Shown here: piece by piece, positions 18,301 through 27,506 of the stretch
Position numbering within the stretch: the first letter of the stretch is position 1
How the letters are laid out: every line of letters begins with the position of its first letter
Assembly: GCA_004295015.1 (NCBI GenBank)
Contig: SHNE01000030.1
Coordinates: forward strand, 1 to 58,656
Source of the DNA: Bacteroidota bacterium
Lineage (GTDB): Bacteria > Bacteroidota > Bacteroidia > AKYH767-A > 2013-40CM-41-45
DNA: 58,656 bases
Direction of reading: 5' to 3'
Translations under genes and position numbers: made by a program
The notes under the pieces: model-generated
Databases searched by the model: none
What the model was told of the DNA's origin: nothing
What the model saw: the letters and a program-made list of their open reading frames with translations, nothing else

Positions 18301-21300
18301 TAAAATTATTCCTCGCCGGGCCAATTCTCTTCATGTGGTCTCTTGCCCCACTTATTACTCTGTGGAGTAGCCAGCCTTCTCCAAGTCCGGGTGCAATGCT
18401 CTCTGATAAGCAGGTTATCTTTCTTCGTAAAGTTTCCCGGCGTACCTGGAGTTATTTCGAAAGATTTATTGATGCTAAAAATAATTATCTGCCTCCTGAT
18501 AATTATCAGGAACAACCGGCTGAACAGTTGGCTAATCGAACTTCGCCAACCAATATAGGCTTATCGCTGCTATCGAATCTCTCCGCTTTCGAATTCGGTT
18601 ATATCACATCTGCACAACTTCTTGAGCGTACATCATTGGCGATTGGTTCAATGAAGAAACTGGAGCAGTTCAGAGGTCACTTTTATAATTGGTATGATAC
18701 TGAATCCCTGAATCCTTTGTTGCCAAAATATATTTCCACTGTTGACAGTGGAAATCTTGTTGGACATCTTCTGGTTTTGAAACAGGGATTGCTTGCAATT
18801 CCGGAGAAAGAAATTTTGTCGGAAAAATTGTTCACGGGAATTCAGGATACATTTCGTGTGCTCTGTGATTCACTCGATAAATCAGAGCAAGAGTTAGTTA
18901 AAGACTTTTCGAATGATTTGAAGAGTGTTTGTGAGTTGGAAATTAATTCTATGCAGGAATTAATTGGTCATGGTTTCCGTTTGAAAAATGCTTTCGCATC
19001 CATCTTCAGTGATTTAAACAGCAACCCTGATAGCGAAACTTCTTGGTGGAAGGAAAAACTGATGGCTCAACTGGAAACCTTCGGACCGGAATCCGAGATT
19101 TTTAAACCCTGGCTGACAGGGGATGCCGTCCCTGAAAAGTTCAGAAGCTTACTCACGCTGAATGTGAATGTAAGCTTAGTTGATTTGAAGAATGCGACGA
19201 TACTTCTTCAAAATGAGATCAAGAAAAGTCGATCCACTATTCTCTCCGATCTTGAAACGGATTGGTTAGATAAAATGAGTATGTATCTGGAAAAATCAAC
19301 TCAACTGACAAATGAAAGATTGAATTTGTGTGCTGACCTTGCACAAAGCTGTAGTGATTTTGCCGATATGGAATGGGATTTCCTCTACGACAAGTCGAGT
19401 CATCTTTTCACCATAGGATATAATGTTCAGGACAATCGAATGGATCCCGGTTTTTATGATCTGCTCGCTTCAGAAAACCGATTGGCTGTCTTCACAGGAA
19501 TTGCACAAGGTAAAATTCCGGAAGATAGCTGGTTTGCTTTAGGTCGTCTACTCACCAACGTAAATGGTAAACCTATCTTACTTTCATGGAGTGGTTCTAT
19601 GTTCGAATACCTTATGCCATTGTTGGTGATGCCAACCTATGATAATACATTACTCGATCAAACAGGAAAGGCTGCAGTACAATGGCAGATTGAATATGGA
19701 AAACAAAAAGGATTGCCATGGGGAATTTCTGAGAGCGGTTACAACATGGTCAGCGCTAATCTTAATTATCAATACCGTGCATTTGGTGCTCCCGGTCTTG
19801 GTCTTAAACGTGGTCTGGAAGAAGATTCTGTAGTTGCCCCTTACGCCTCTGCCATGGCACTCATGGTTGAACCGGAGAAAGCATGTTCTAATCTTGAGTT
19901 TCTTTCAGAAAAAGGATTTGAAGGAAGACATGGATTTTATGAAGCGATTGATTACACTCCCTCACGCTTGCCACGGGGTCAATCAAGCGCAACGGTCTTC
20001 TCTTTTATGGCGCATCACCAAGGGATGAGTCTTCTGTCTCTTGCTTATTTGCTCCTTGATAAGCCCATGCAAAAACTATTTGAAGCAGAGCCTCAATTCA
20101 AGGCCGTGCTTTTATTATTGCAAGAGAGAATTCCAAAAGCTACTACGTTCTTCGCTCACACCACTGATGCTGTCGATATAAACCAGGTTACCAGTGGTAA
20201 GGAGATGAGAGTAATTACAACACCAAATACGCCAACCCCGGAGGTTCAACTTCTGTCAAATGGGAAGTACCATGTTATGCTTACCAATTCGGGTGGTGGC
20301 TATAGCAAATGGAAAAATCTCGATGTCGTTCGATGGCGCGAGGATATCACAAGTGATAATTGGGGAACTTTTCTATACATCCGCGATTTGATGAGTGGCG
20401 AATACTGGTCAGCAACTCATCAACCAACATTGAAAAGGGGTGATGGTTATGAAGCCGTTTTCTCACAAGGACGTGCAGATTTCCGATCCACAAATAACGA
20501 ACTGCTCACCAGAACGGAAGTGGTAGTTTCTCCGGAAGATGATATCGAAATGCGACGATATCATATTACAAATAATTCAACCGTAAGAAGGTCCATCGAT
20601 GTTACAAGCTACGCAGAAGTAGTTTTAGCATCGGCAGCCTCTGATGTTATTCAGCCGGCATTCAGTAACCTGTTCGTTCAAACAGAAATTCTTCCGGAGA
20701 AGAATGCTATTATCTGCACAAGAAGGCCTCGGTCTGTCGGAGAACATCCACCTTGGATGTTTCATCTCATGACTGTGCAAGGAAAAGATCCCGTAGGTGT
20801 TTCCTTTGAAACTGACCGAATGGAATTCATTGGACGTGGGAATAGTGTTAGAAACCCACACGCATTACAAAGTTTTAATCCACTCTCCGGTAAACATGGT
20901 TCCGTTCTTGATCCGATTGTTTCTATCCGATACTACATAAATCTTGAGCCCGGAGAAACGGTGACCATTGATATGTTATCCGGAGTAGCCGATACGAAGG
21001 AACATTGTCTTAGTCTTGTGAATAAATACAGGGACAAACATCATAAGGATAGAATTTTCGAATTGGCATGGACTCACAGCCAGGTTGTACTTCGTCAGAT
21101 CAATGCTCCGGAAGCAGACGCGCAATTATATGCGCGACTTGCAAGTCCTATCATATTCACTAACTCCGCATTCCGTGCTGAGCCTTCTGTATTGATAAAT
21201 AATCACCGTGGGCAATCCGGACTCTGGGGCTATTCGATTTCAGGAGACCTTCCAATTGTTCTTTTGAAAATTGAAAAGCAGTCGAGTATGTTGCTCGTGA

Positions 21301-24053
21301 AACAGCTTGTTCAGGCGCATTCCTTTTGGAGACTAAAAGGACTAATGGTCGATCTTGTAATTTGGAACGAAGAAAGGACCGGCTATCGCCAGGATTTCCA
21401 GCATGATCTTCTTGGACTCATTCCGGCAGAGCTTGTTGATCGTCCGGGTGGTGTATTTATCCGGGCTGCGGATCAGATTTCCAGTGAAGATAGAATATTG
21501 TTTCAGACAGTTGCACGGATCAACATATCAGATCTTGATGGTACATTGGCAGAGCATGTTAAACGTAAACAGGTTTCTAAAGTGCCAATTCCAAAACTTG
21601 TTTCCACCCTTGAATATAAATCATCATCACTTGATTTAGCAGTACCTGATAACCTTCAGTTTTTCAATGGCCTGGGAGGATTTTCTCCGGATGGAACTGA
21701 ATATGTCATCATTCAAAAAGATAAAAAGCATACACCAACTCCATGGGTAAATGTAATTGCTAATCCTGATTTTGGAACTATTATTTCAGAAAGCGGAACG
21801 GCTTACACCTGGGTTGAGAATGCACATGAATCAAGACTTACACCGTGGAGGAATGATCCTGTAAGTAATTCGGGTGGAGAAGCATTTTATATACGCGATG
21901 AAGAAACAACGAATTTTTGGTCAGTCACATCGCTTCCTAAGCCGGGAGCAAAATCATACATAACCCGCCATGGTTTTGGTTATAGTGTTTTTGAACACAT
22001 AGAGGATGGTATTTACACTGAGATGACTGTCTTTGTAGACATCGAGACTTCCATCAAATTCAATGTAATAAAAATTAAAAACCTCAGCGGAAAAACACGC
22101 AAGTTAAGTGCAACCGGTTACGTGGAGTGGGTTCTTGGTGATAACCGCATCAAGAACGCAATGTATGTACATACTGAACTTGATCCACTCAGTAGCGCCA
22201 TCCTGGCTAAGAATCCTTACAATACTGAGTTTGCAAGACGGGTTGCCTTTTTTGATACCGATGATTCGAAAAAGACCTACACTGCCGATCGCACTGAATT
22301 TCTGGGTCGAAATGGTAGTCTGGAGAATCCTGACGCCATGTCACGACAGAAGCTCTCAGGTAGATTAGGTTTAGCTCTCGACCCATGTACGGCTTTGCAG
22401 GTTTCTGTTGAGCTTCAAGCCGGAGAGGAGAAAGAAGTAATTTTCAGACTGGGTGCGGGAAGAGATCAGGAAAATGCCAGTTATCTTGCTTATCAGTTTC
22501 GTGGTACTGTTGCAGCACAAGAGTCATTGACTAAAGTGAAGGATTATTGGAAGAAGGCGGTTGGTGCAATCAAAGTCGAAACCCCTGATCCTGCCATTAA
22601 TATTATTACCAATGGCTGGCTAAATTATCAAACGCTTGCCTCACGTATATGGGGACGGAGTGGATTCTATCAGTCCGGCGGTGCCTATGGGTTCAGGGAT
22701 CAATTGCAAGACGTCATGTCTTTGTTGCATGCTGCTCCGCAACTTGCCAGGAAACAAATTTTGCTTTCTGCATCTCGACAATTTAAGGAAGGCGACGTTC
22801 AACATTGGTGGCATCCTCCTATGGGACGAGGTGTTCGTACCCGTTGTTCTGATGATTATTTATGGTTGCCACTTGTTACTTCAGTTTACATTTCTCATAC
22901 CGGAGACTCAGCAATTCTCGATGAGTCCGTGAATTGGTTGGAAGGCCGACAGCTCAATGAAGGAGAGGAATCCTACTATGATCTTCCCGTGCAATCTTTT
23001 CAATCTGCCAAGTTGTATGAGCATTGTGTCATGGCTATCAGGAACGGTTTCAAATATGGTGAGCGAGGTCTTCCATTAATTGGTACAGGTGATTGGAACG
23101 ATGGTTTCGACAGAGTAGGAGAGCATGGAAAAGGTGAAAGTGTATGGATGGCATTTTTTCTCTATGATATACTTATCAGATTTGCAGACATAGCCCGCAA
23201 TCACAGAGATGAATCCTTCGCAACGGAATGTTTGAAAGAGGCAGCTCAGTTGAAAGAGAATGTTGACAAAGCTGCCTGGGATGGTAATTGGTATAAGAGG
23301 GCCTGGTTTGATGATGGAACTCCTCTCGGCTCATCAATCAATGATGAATGTATGATTGATTCTATTTCGCAAAGTTGGTCTGTCTTGTCTCAGGCAGGCG
23401 AACCTTCACGTGCAAACAAAGCAATGGAATCAGCTTACAAACACCTTGTGGAAAAGGAATTTGGTATTATTAAATTACTCGAACCTCCTTTTGACAAATC
23501 AGAAATGAATCCCGGCTATATAAAAGGATATGTGCACGGAGTAAGGGAAAATGGTGGTCAGTATTCTCATGCAGCTGTTTGGATGATTATGGCTTTTGCA
23601 AAGCTTGGTGATAAAAAACGAGTTTGGGAATTATTGAACATGATCAATCCAATTAATCATGGGAATTCACCTGAAACAATCTCGATGTACAAGGTAGAGC
23701 CTTATGTCTTGGCTGCTGATATTTATGCCTGTCCACCGCATGAAGGTCGGGGAGGGTGGACATGGTACACGGGATCTGCCAGCTGGATGTATAGATTGGT
23801 AATAGAGTCTTTTCTCGGAATGAAACGTGAATCTGACCGCCTAAGCTTTACTCCATGTATTCCTGAAGATTGGGCTTCATTCGTTGTTGAATACCGTTTC
23901 AATAATTCATTGTACAGAATTGTGGTCAAACAGGAAAGTGGGACAGGTGAATCACGCTTGTTAGTGGATAATGTTTTACAGACTGACGATCATCTTAAAT
24001 TAAAGGATGATAAACCGGTTTACGATGTAGAGTTAACTGTATTCACGAATTGA
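15372..24053 (+). CDS. ndvB: Cyclic beta-1,2-glucan synthase-like protein (GT84 plus GH94)
   Basis: A 2893-residue inner-membrane enzyme with the layout and length of NdvB/ChvB. A soluble N-terminal region is followed by membrane spans at about 422-446, 451-480, 831-875 and 957-1000. Between them lies the glycosyltransferase domain, with D-A-D near 640 and RWVRGDWQI near 788. Next comes the glycoamylase-like domain (about 1100-1560), with FYNWYDT, YISTVDSGNLVGHL, PWGISESGYN and MAHHQGMSLL. Two GH94-type beta domains (about 1630-1900 and 2100-2380) and the GH94 catalytic domain complete it, with YGFRDQLQD and GTGDWNDGFDRVG around Asp2574. In proteobacteria the enzyme builds a protein-linked beta-1,2-glucan from UDP-glucose, and the GH94 part sets chain length. 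No exporter (NdvA) or modifying gene is nearby. The C-terminal GH94 part alone could suggest a phosphorylase, but the membrane GT84 module argues for synthesis. Confidence 0.9.
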   Translation: MKLIPSAHELISNMRAFFRPQTDSGDFQYEEPLRAELYGSGQMERFGKKLAASHVLSTKPAKDHLLKRLADNETVLHMVRKLLTNSIKKSHQLTPAGEWLIDNFYLIEEDIRNAKLHFPKGYSEDLPQLTSETDSGPTRIYDIALNIISHSDGRVDIDNLSSFIKSYQTVNPLQLGELWAIPIMLHLALIENLRRVAARIAMDRIDANLADFWVKQLMETVESLPKNLILVIADMARSSPPMSSAFVSELTRQLRGQGPDLALVLNWMEQQLIETGKSSAELVNMEVQKQAADQVSMSNSIGSIRVLSAMDWRDFIEAHSVVEQTLRQDHEGVYGSMDFATRDRYRHVVEGIAKKSKLSEQEVAQIAIELMQENLKKEVRDVRASHVGYFLIDKGVAQTRQLARMRMSAGDKLRTISKVNSLKIYFASIFIVTSLITGWFFVKAYSDTQHYGLLITIFLLSVLCASQLAISLVNFFATLLVKPHLLPRMDFSKEIPKEYSTMVIIPAMLTNTDEVETLVESLEVRFLANRNKNLHFGLLTDFTDATEETRPGDDLLISLAREKIVELNNKYTQGRDDLFYLFHRPRRWNPSENAWMGYERKRGKLSELNSLLRGRSKDRFSIVIGDQSVFPSIKYVITLDADTQLPLNSAWKLVGTMAHPLNHPRYSERKKRITQGYGILQPRVSIHLPDTDSSLYARMHGNEPGLDPYTRASSDVYQDLFGEGSFIGKGIYEVDTFIKVLDGKFSENKILSHDLLEGCYIRSGLVSDVNLFEKYPESYAADMKRISRWVRGDWQIFSWFLPIVPAPGRQWVKNPISILSRWKILDNIRRSLVPFAITVLILLGWLVLPSTLFWTLVVTGIIIFPIFISSTWAFIRKPEDVNLLFHLQYSWTNIENVFVKTLYALICLPYEAYSNLKSIFLALWRMLVSRKKLLEWSTASQGGRGGKMSLMDSYSSMWIEPVLALIVIVYLSANDSVKLFLAGPILFMWSLAPLITLWSSQPSPSPGAMLSDKQVIFLRKVSRRTWSYFERFIDAKNNYLPPDNYQEQPAEQLANRTSPTNIGLSLLSNLSAFEFGYITSAQLLERTSLAIGSMKKLEQFRGHFYNWYDTESLNPLLPKYISTVDSGNLVGHLLVLKQGLLAIPEKEILSEKLFTGIQDTFRVLCDSLDKSEQELVKDFSNDLKSVCELEINSMQELIGHGFRLKNAFASIFSDLNSNPDSETSWWKEKLMAQLETFGPESEIFKPWLTGDAVPEKFRSLLTLNVNVSLVDLKNATILLQNEIKKSRSTILSDLETDWLDKMSMYLEKSTQLTNERLNLCADLAQSCSDFADMEWDFLYDKSSHLFTIGYNVQDNRMDPGFYDLLASENRLAVFTGIAQGKIPEDSWFALGRLLTNVNGKPILLSWSGSMFEYLMPLLVMPTYDNTLLDQTGKAAVQWQIEYGKQKGLPWGISESGYNMVSANLNYQYRAFGAPGLGLKRGLEEDSVVAPYASAMALMVEPEKACSNLEFLSEKGFEGRHGFYEAIDYTPSRLPRGQSSATVFSFMAHHQGMSLLSLAYLLLDKPMQKLFEAEPQFKAVLLLLQERIPKATTFFAHTTDAVDINQVTSGKEMRVITTPNTPTPEVQLLSNGKYHVMLTNSGGGYSKWKNLDVVRWREDITSDNWGTFLYIRDLMSGEYWSATHQPTLKRGDGYEAVFSQGRADFRSTNNELLTRTEVVVSPEDDIEMRRYHITNNSTVRRSIDVTSYAEVVLASAASDVIQPAFSNLFVQTEILPEKNAIICTRRPRSVGEHPPWMFHLMTVQGKDPVGVSFETDRMEFIGRGNSVRNPHALQSFNPLSGKHGSVLDPIVSIRYYINLEPGETVTIDMLSGVADTKEHCLSLVNKYRDKHHKDRIFELAWTHSQVVLRQINAPEADAQLYARLASPIIFTNSAFRAEPSVLINNHRGQSGLWGYSISGDLPIVLLKIEKQSSMLLVKQLVQAHSFWRLKGLMVDLVIWNEERTGYRQDFQHDLLGLIPAELVDRPGGVFIRAADQISSEDRILFQTVARINISDLDGTLAEHVKRKQVSKVPIPKLVSTLEYKSSSLDLAVPDNLQFFNGLGGFSPDGTEYVIIQKDKKHTPTPWVNVIANPDFGTIISESGTAYTWVENAHESRLTPWRNDPVSNSGGEAFYIRDEETTNFWSVTSLPKPGAKSYITRHGFGYSVFEHIEDGIYTEMTVFVDIETSIKFNVIKIKNLSGKTRKLSATGYVEWVLGDNRIKNAMYVHTELDPLSSAILAKNPYNTEFARRVAFFDTDDSKKTYTADRTEFLGRNGSLENPDAMSRQKLSGRLGLALDPCTALQVSVELQAGEEKEVIFRLGAGRDQENASYLAYQFRGTVAAQESLTKVKDYWKKAVGAIKVETPDPAINIITNGWLNYQTLASRIWGRSGFYQSGGAYGFRDQLQDVMSLLHAAPQLARKQILLSASRQFKEGDVQHWWHPPMGRGVRTRCSDDYLWLPLVTSVYISHTGDSAILDESVNWLEGRQLNEGEESYYDLPVQSFQSAKLYEHCVMAIRNGFKYGERGLPLIGTGDWNDGFDRVGEHGKGESVWMAFFLYDILIRFADIARNHRDESFATECLKEAAQLKENVDKAAWDGNWYKRAWFDDGTPLGSSINDECMIDSISQSWSVLSQAGEPSRANKAMESAYKHLVEKEFGIIKLLEPPFDKSEMNPGYIKGYVHGVRENGGQYSHAAVWMIMAFAKLGDKKRVWELLNMINPINHGNSPETISMYKVEPYVLAADIYACPPHEGRGGWTWYTGSASWMYRLVIESFLGMKRESDRLSFTPCIPEDWASFVVEYRFNNSLYRIVVKQESGTGESRLLVDNVLQTDDHLKLKDDKPVYDVELTVFTN

Positions 24054-24060
24054 TAGCTTA

Positions 24061-24116
24061 TCCTGAATTATTCCAATTACGATAAGAATATCTTGTCGTA
24101 ATTGATTAATTCAGGA
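24061..24116. terminator. Long two-tier hairpin between convergent genes
   Basis: The outer arms TCCTGAATTA (24061-24070) and TAATTCAGGA (24107-24116) are exact complements. The inner arms CAATTACGATAAGA and TCTTGTCGTAATTG pair at 13 of 14 positions around a three-base loop. It begins just after the glucan synthase stop and covers the stop codon of the minus-strand gene. It lacks a strong T run, so termination is likely but not certain. Confidence 0.5.
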
Positions 24117-25095
24117 CTAGCTTAGAAATGGAATGAACTGATTTTTCTTCCGTGCTGATAAAGTAAATCCCTTTGGAAAATGCTCTGAGGTTAATTTCAG
24201 TTGTATAACCGGCAGGTAAATTCGTCTCCTCGTATACTAACCTTCCTTGTGTATCAATAATTCTCAAAGCTTTGGCAGTGGCTTCGGTACTATGAATTCG
24301 AATAGTGAATAGTCCTGAACTTGGGTTTGGGAAAATTTCTGTTCTATGTGACGAATAATTTTCTTCAACTCCTGTTATACATGCTGACCAAACATTTTGT
24401 AAAGCTGCATACCCTACAGGATCATAAGTCTGCAGATCATTATTTGTGAAGGGATAATAGTCGTTGAGCCCAAAATATGCTTCGCTTATTTCGGCAAAAT
24501 ATTCCTGTTCATTATTTAACGCATAAGCCGAGGCTTGTGATGAGTAAACGCCATTCCCGTGATGGTATTGCACGTTATGGTAGAGATTTGTGCTTATGGC
24601 TGAATTGAAGGCATTCGTAATATCCGAATTCGCATAATTAAAGACCCGATGATGAAAAGCATGAGCTAATTCATGCAGTACCATAAAAGGTTGGTTCAAA
24701 TTTGTCCATGCTACGAAATTACTGATGTTTGATATTTCAACACTTTTTTCCTTTTCGGCTATGTAACCGTTTGCGAGCAGCCAGGCTAAACTTGGATGAT
24801 ACTGTGCAGCACCGTTTGTAGTATTCCAATCTACAAAAATACTCACGGCTTTAAGAGAATCCAGGATCGTTTGGCTAATACATAGTTGAGTAATTTCCTG
24901 CAGCTTTGAGTCTAAGAGGTCAATTGCAGATTGCGTGAGAACGGCATTTTCAATATATGCAGAGTCCTCAATGAGCACATTAAATCCCTGAAGCGTTAAA
25001 TTGGAATAGCCTGTCGCGGTTAATTGTCCCTGGCATTCGTAACCAAAGATTGACAGTGTGATTCCGATAAGTAATTTTATTTTCTTGTAGTTCAT
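24106..25095 (-). CDS. Secreted zinc metallopeptidase-like protein, T9SS type A
   Basis: A 329-residue exported protein. A signal peptide covers residues 1-23. The zinc motif HELAHAFHH has His141, Glu142 and His145, and about 65 residues later EQEYFAEISEAYFG supplies the likely third ligand Glu. The following NDYYPFTNNDL segment is characteristic of a family related to the catalytic domain of anthrax lethal factor (ATLF-like). The last 75 residues form a type A sorting domain (IFPNPSSGLFTIRI and GIYFISTEE), so the mature enzyme should be outside the cell or surface-bound. It converges with the glucan synthase gene. The peptidase fold is well supported by the motif; family name and substrate are less sure. 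Confidence 0.8.
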   Translation of the reverse strand: MNYKKIKLLIGITLSIFGYECQGQLTATGYSNLTLQGFNVLIEDSAYIENAVLTQSAIDLLDSKLQEITQLCISQTILDSLKAVSIFVDWNTTNGAAQYHPSLAWLLANGYIAEKEKSVEISNISNFVAWTNLNQPFMVLHELAHAFHHRVFNYANSDITNAFNSAISTNLYHNVQYHHGNGVYSSQASAYALNNEQEYFAEISEAYFGLNDYYPFTNNDLQTYDPVGYAALQNVWSACITGVEENYSSHRTEIFPNPSSGLFTIRIHSTEATAKALRIIDTQGRLVYEETNLPAGYTTEINLRAFSKGIYFISTEEKSVHSISKLVLN

Positions 25096-25226
25096 GATGT
25101 TAATTGTTTAGAAAGCTTAGTTTGATACTGCATATTTCATTTTTAAATTTATATTAATTTTTCGAAATATTAGTTCACTAAATTAATTTGACTTAAATTC
25201 TTGGTGAAACAATCAATAGATTAGTT

Positions 25227-27110
25227 TTAACGAAAATTCGTATCTCTTGCTTTCCTGAACCGATTTGCTTGTTCTGTCTGCCCTAACGCTGTGTATGAAT
25301 CAATGAGTACATTATAACTCTTTTTGTTTTTCGGATCGAGCGCAATGGCTTTATTTGCAAAATCAATTGCTTGCGAATAGTCTTTTGAAAAGTAGCTGAC
25401 TAAAGCAATATTAGCAATCAGATTAATGTCTTTTTGATTATACTCATACCCTTCCTTAAGGTACAGCAGCGCACTGTCAGGCTGACTTCGTGACATATAT
25501 ACACCGCCAATGTTATTTAATACACCCAGATGTGACGGATTTATATTTACAGCTTTTTTGTAATTGATAAGTGCGCCCGATGTGTCGTTCACAGCACATT
25601 GTGTATTCGCTAAATTGTAAAGCGACATCACATTTTTTGGCCATATATCCAGGCTTGTATTGAAGTGAGAAATTGCTTTTGAAAGGTATTCACGACGGCT
25701 TTTTACATCAGCGGATGCATCAGCTTGTCTTGCATACTCCGTCGCCAGACTGTAATGAGCCCTGCTACTATTTGGAGAGTTCTTTACCCCTGATTCAAAT
25801 AAAGTTAAATTGGATTTCCAATCGGAACTTCTTGAAAAACTGAGGCCTGAATAGATCACGAGCAATGCAAGAATAATATTCCTGAACATTTTTTTTCCGG
25901 GGCCACTAAAATTTGATGTGTCCAGTTTAAAGAGTTCACTTAATAAGAAGACCAATGCAAGTATGAAGCCAAGAGAGGGGATGAATAGAAAACGTTCGCC
26001 AAGAGTAGAAAGATTTATAAAAAGGATATTGCTTGTTGGGCTAAGGGTGATGAAGAAAAAGAAGATAGCAAATGATAAGATGGGTTTCTTTTTGAAATAG
26101 TAGAAGGCCGAAATAAGCAAGCCGGTATATAATAGAAACGAAATCCAGGGGATGACATCGGTCCAATTCATAATTGGAATTTGGTTGAAAGAATAATCCC
26201 AGGAAAGCGGCCATGGTACAACGAGTAGTTTTATATAATGGAAAAGAATTTCCATTCGGGTAGCTGTTGCCTCTCCTAATCCTTGAGTGTTTTTTAAAAT
26301 ATTTTCGTGAACTTCCGTATTACTAATTGTTTCCGCATGGCCAATTACATTCATTCGCAGGATGACAAACAGAATTCCAATGGCAAAAAATCCTGCACCA
26401 TTTTTAAGTGTACTGTTCAGGTTCGAGCTGACCAGCATATAATAACTGAGAGGAATCACCAAAATAAATGCGACAGCACTTTCCTTTGAAAAAATTGCCA
26501 GTCCAAAAAAGAATAGTCCGGTACTAAGTGATTTAATTGAAACAAATTCTTCCTTTGGTTTAGGCAGTGCATAAAGCCAGGCCATTAATCCAAACAATCC
26601 GGCTAAAAGTTCATCCCTGCTTTTGACACTGGCCACAACTTCTGTATGGATTGGGTGGGCGGCGAAGAGCAGGACAACAGCAGCGGAAAGCATTGGATTT
26701 ATCCTGGGAAATAATCGAAGCATCAGACTTAATAATACCTGAAGAACCAAAATATAGAGTAAAATATTTATGAAGTGGGAGCTGGCAGCTTTATTGTTGA
26801 ATAAATCCTTCTCAATGGCAAAGGACAATAACGTGACAGGTCGATAAGGCTGTTCTCCCAGAGTGCCATCAAATTTTTCCATGCTGCCATAACTGAAAAA
26901 TTCGGATAGTCCGGATACTCCCTTTTGCACGGAATTGTGCTTCAGATAGAAGATGTCATCATCAAGAGTATACTGATAGTTTGTTGTGTTTCCGTAAAGG
27001 GCCAATACGAAAATAATGAGAGCCATACGAACCCAGCCTGTTGCCATGCCTGGCTTGTTTTCGCTTTTGGTTTTTCTTGATGCCTTTTTATCACTCTTGC
27101 TTTGACTCAT
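25227..27110 (-). CDS. TMTC-like membrane glycosyltransferase with C-terminal TPR repeats
   Basis: A 627-residue protein. A Lys/Ser-rich cytoplasmic start is followed by about nine to ten membrane spans (residues about 25-430) and then four to five tetratricopeptide repeats (about 440-620; for example NPSHLGVLNNIGGVYMSR). The first loop has the acidic YTLDDDIFY segment and LGEQPYRPVTLLSF. Later AHPIHTEVVASVKSRDELLAG matches the TMTC/O-mannosyltransferase pattern. Family members transfer a sugar, usually mannose, from a lipid carrier to Ser/Thr of exported proteins, and the TPRs may bind the acceptor. Amid many T9SS proteins, it may glycosylate secreted cargo; that is inference. The gene is divergent from the WYL regulator. 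Confidence 0.78.
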   Translation of the reverse strand: MSQSKSDKKASRKTKSENKPGMATGWVRMALIIFVLALYGNTTNYQYTLDDDIFYLKHNSVQKGVSGLSEFFSYGSMEKFDGTLGEQPYRPVTLLSFAIEKDLFNNKAASSHFINILLYILVLQVLLSLMLRLFPRINPMLSAAVVLLFAAHPIHTEVVASVKSRDELLAGLFGLMAWLYALPKPKEEFVSIKSLSTGLFFFGLAIFSKESAVAFILVIPLSYYMLVSSNLNSTLKNGAGFFAIGILFVILRMNVIGHAETISNTEVHENILKNTQGLGEATATRMEILFHYIKLLVVPWPLSWDYSFNQIPIMNWTDVIPWISFLLYTGLLISAFYYFKKKPILSFAIFFFFITLSPTSNILFINLSTLGERFLFIPSLGFILALVFLLSELFKLDTSNFSGPGKKMFRNIILALLVIYSGLSFSRSSDWKSNLTLFESGVKNSPNSSRAHYSLATEYARQADASADVKSRREYLSKAISHFNTSLDIWPKNVMSLYNLANTQCAVNDTSGALINYKKAVNINPSHLGVLNNIGGVYMSRSQPDSALLYLKEGYEYNQKDINLIANIALVSYFSKDYSQAIDFANKAIALDPKNKKSYNVLIDSYTALGQTEQANRFRKARDTNFR

Positions 27111-27506
27111 AACTTGTCCGGAATATTGTTTTATTAACTTAGCGTTTGTCTATCCTATTAGATGTCGGAATATGGATGATCCATTTTTTTCTATAAATCC
27201 GGATAGGTATAACCGGAGAACAATCTAATGCAGCATTCCTTAAGGTGAAAGGAATTGAAATGAGGAATAGTTCAAATTGCATTAGTCAGATTTGATTTTG
27301 TAATATTGAAACTGTCGCATATGATTCAAATGTACAAAGGAGAATCAATAGTATGACTTGTAAGAGAGATAAAAATCAAAAAAATCTCAACCCTAATCTT
27401 GGCTATTCTATTGTTTATTCATGAGGCCATATCGGCAATCTTGCTTTTTTTTCATTAGATGTGTGCTTATCCATACATTTGTTCTCGCTTAGTTAATTTG
27501 CAGATT
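27111..27506. other. Divergent intergenic region, TMTC-like gene and WYL regulator
   Basis: About 395 bases between two divergent starts, so promoters for both must lie here. I see no exact TAnnTTTG element. A weak interrupted repeat, TCCGG-n-CCGGA, lies near 27197-27216. No open frame with coding character was found; an upstream extension of the WYL frame to 27459 is possible but less likely. Confidence 0.35.
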
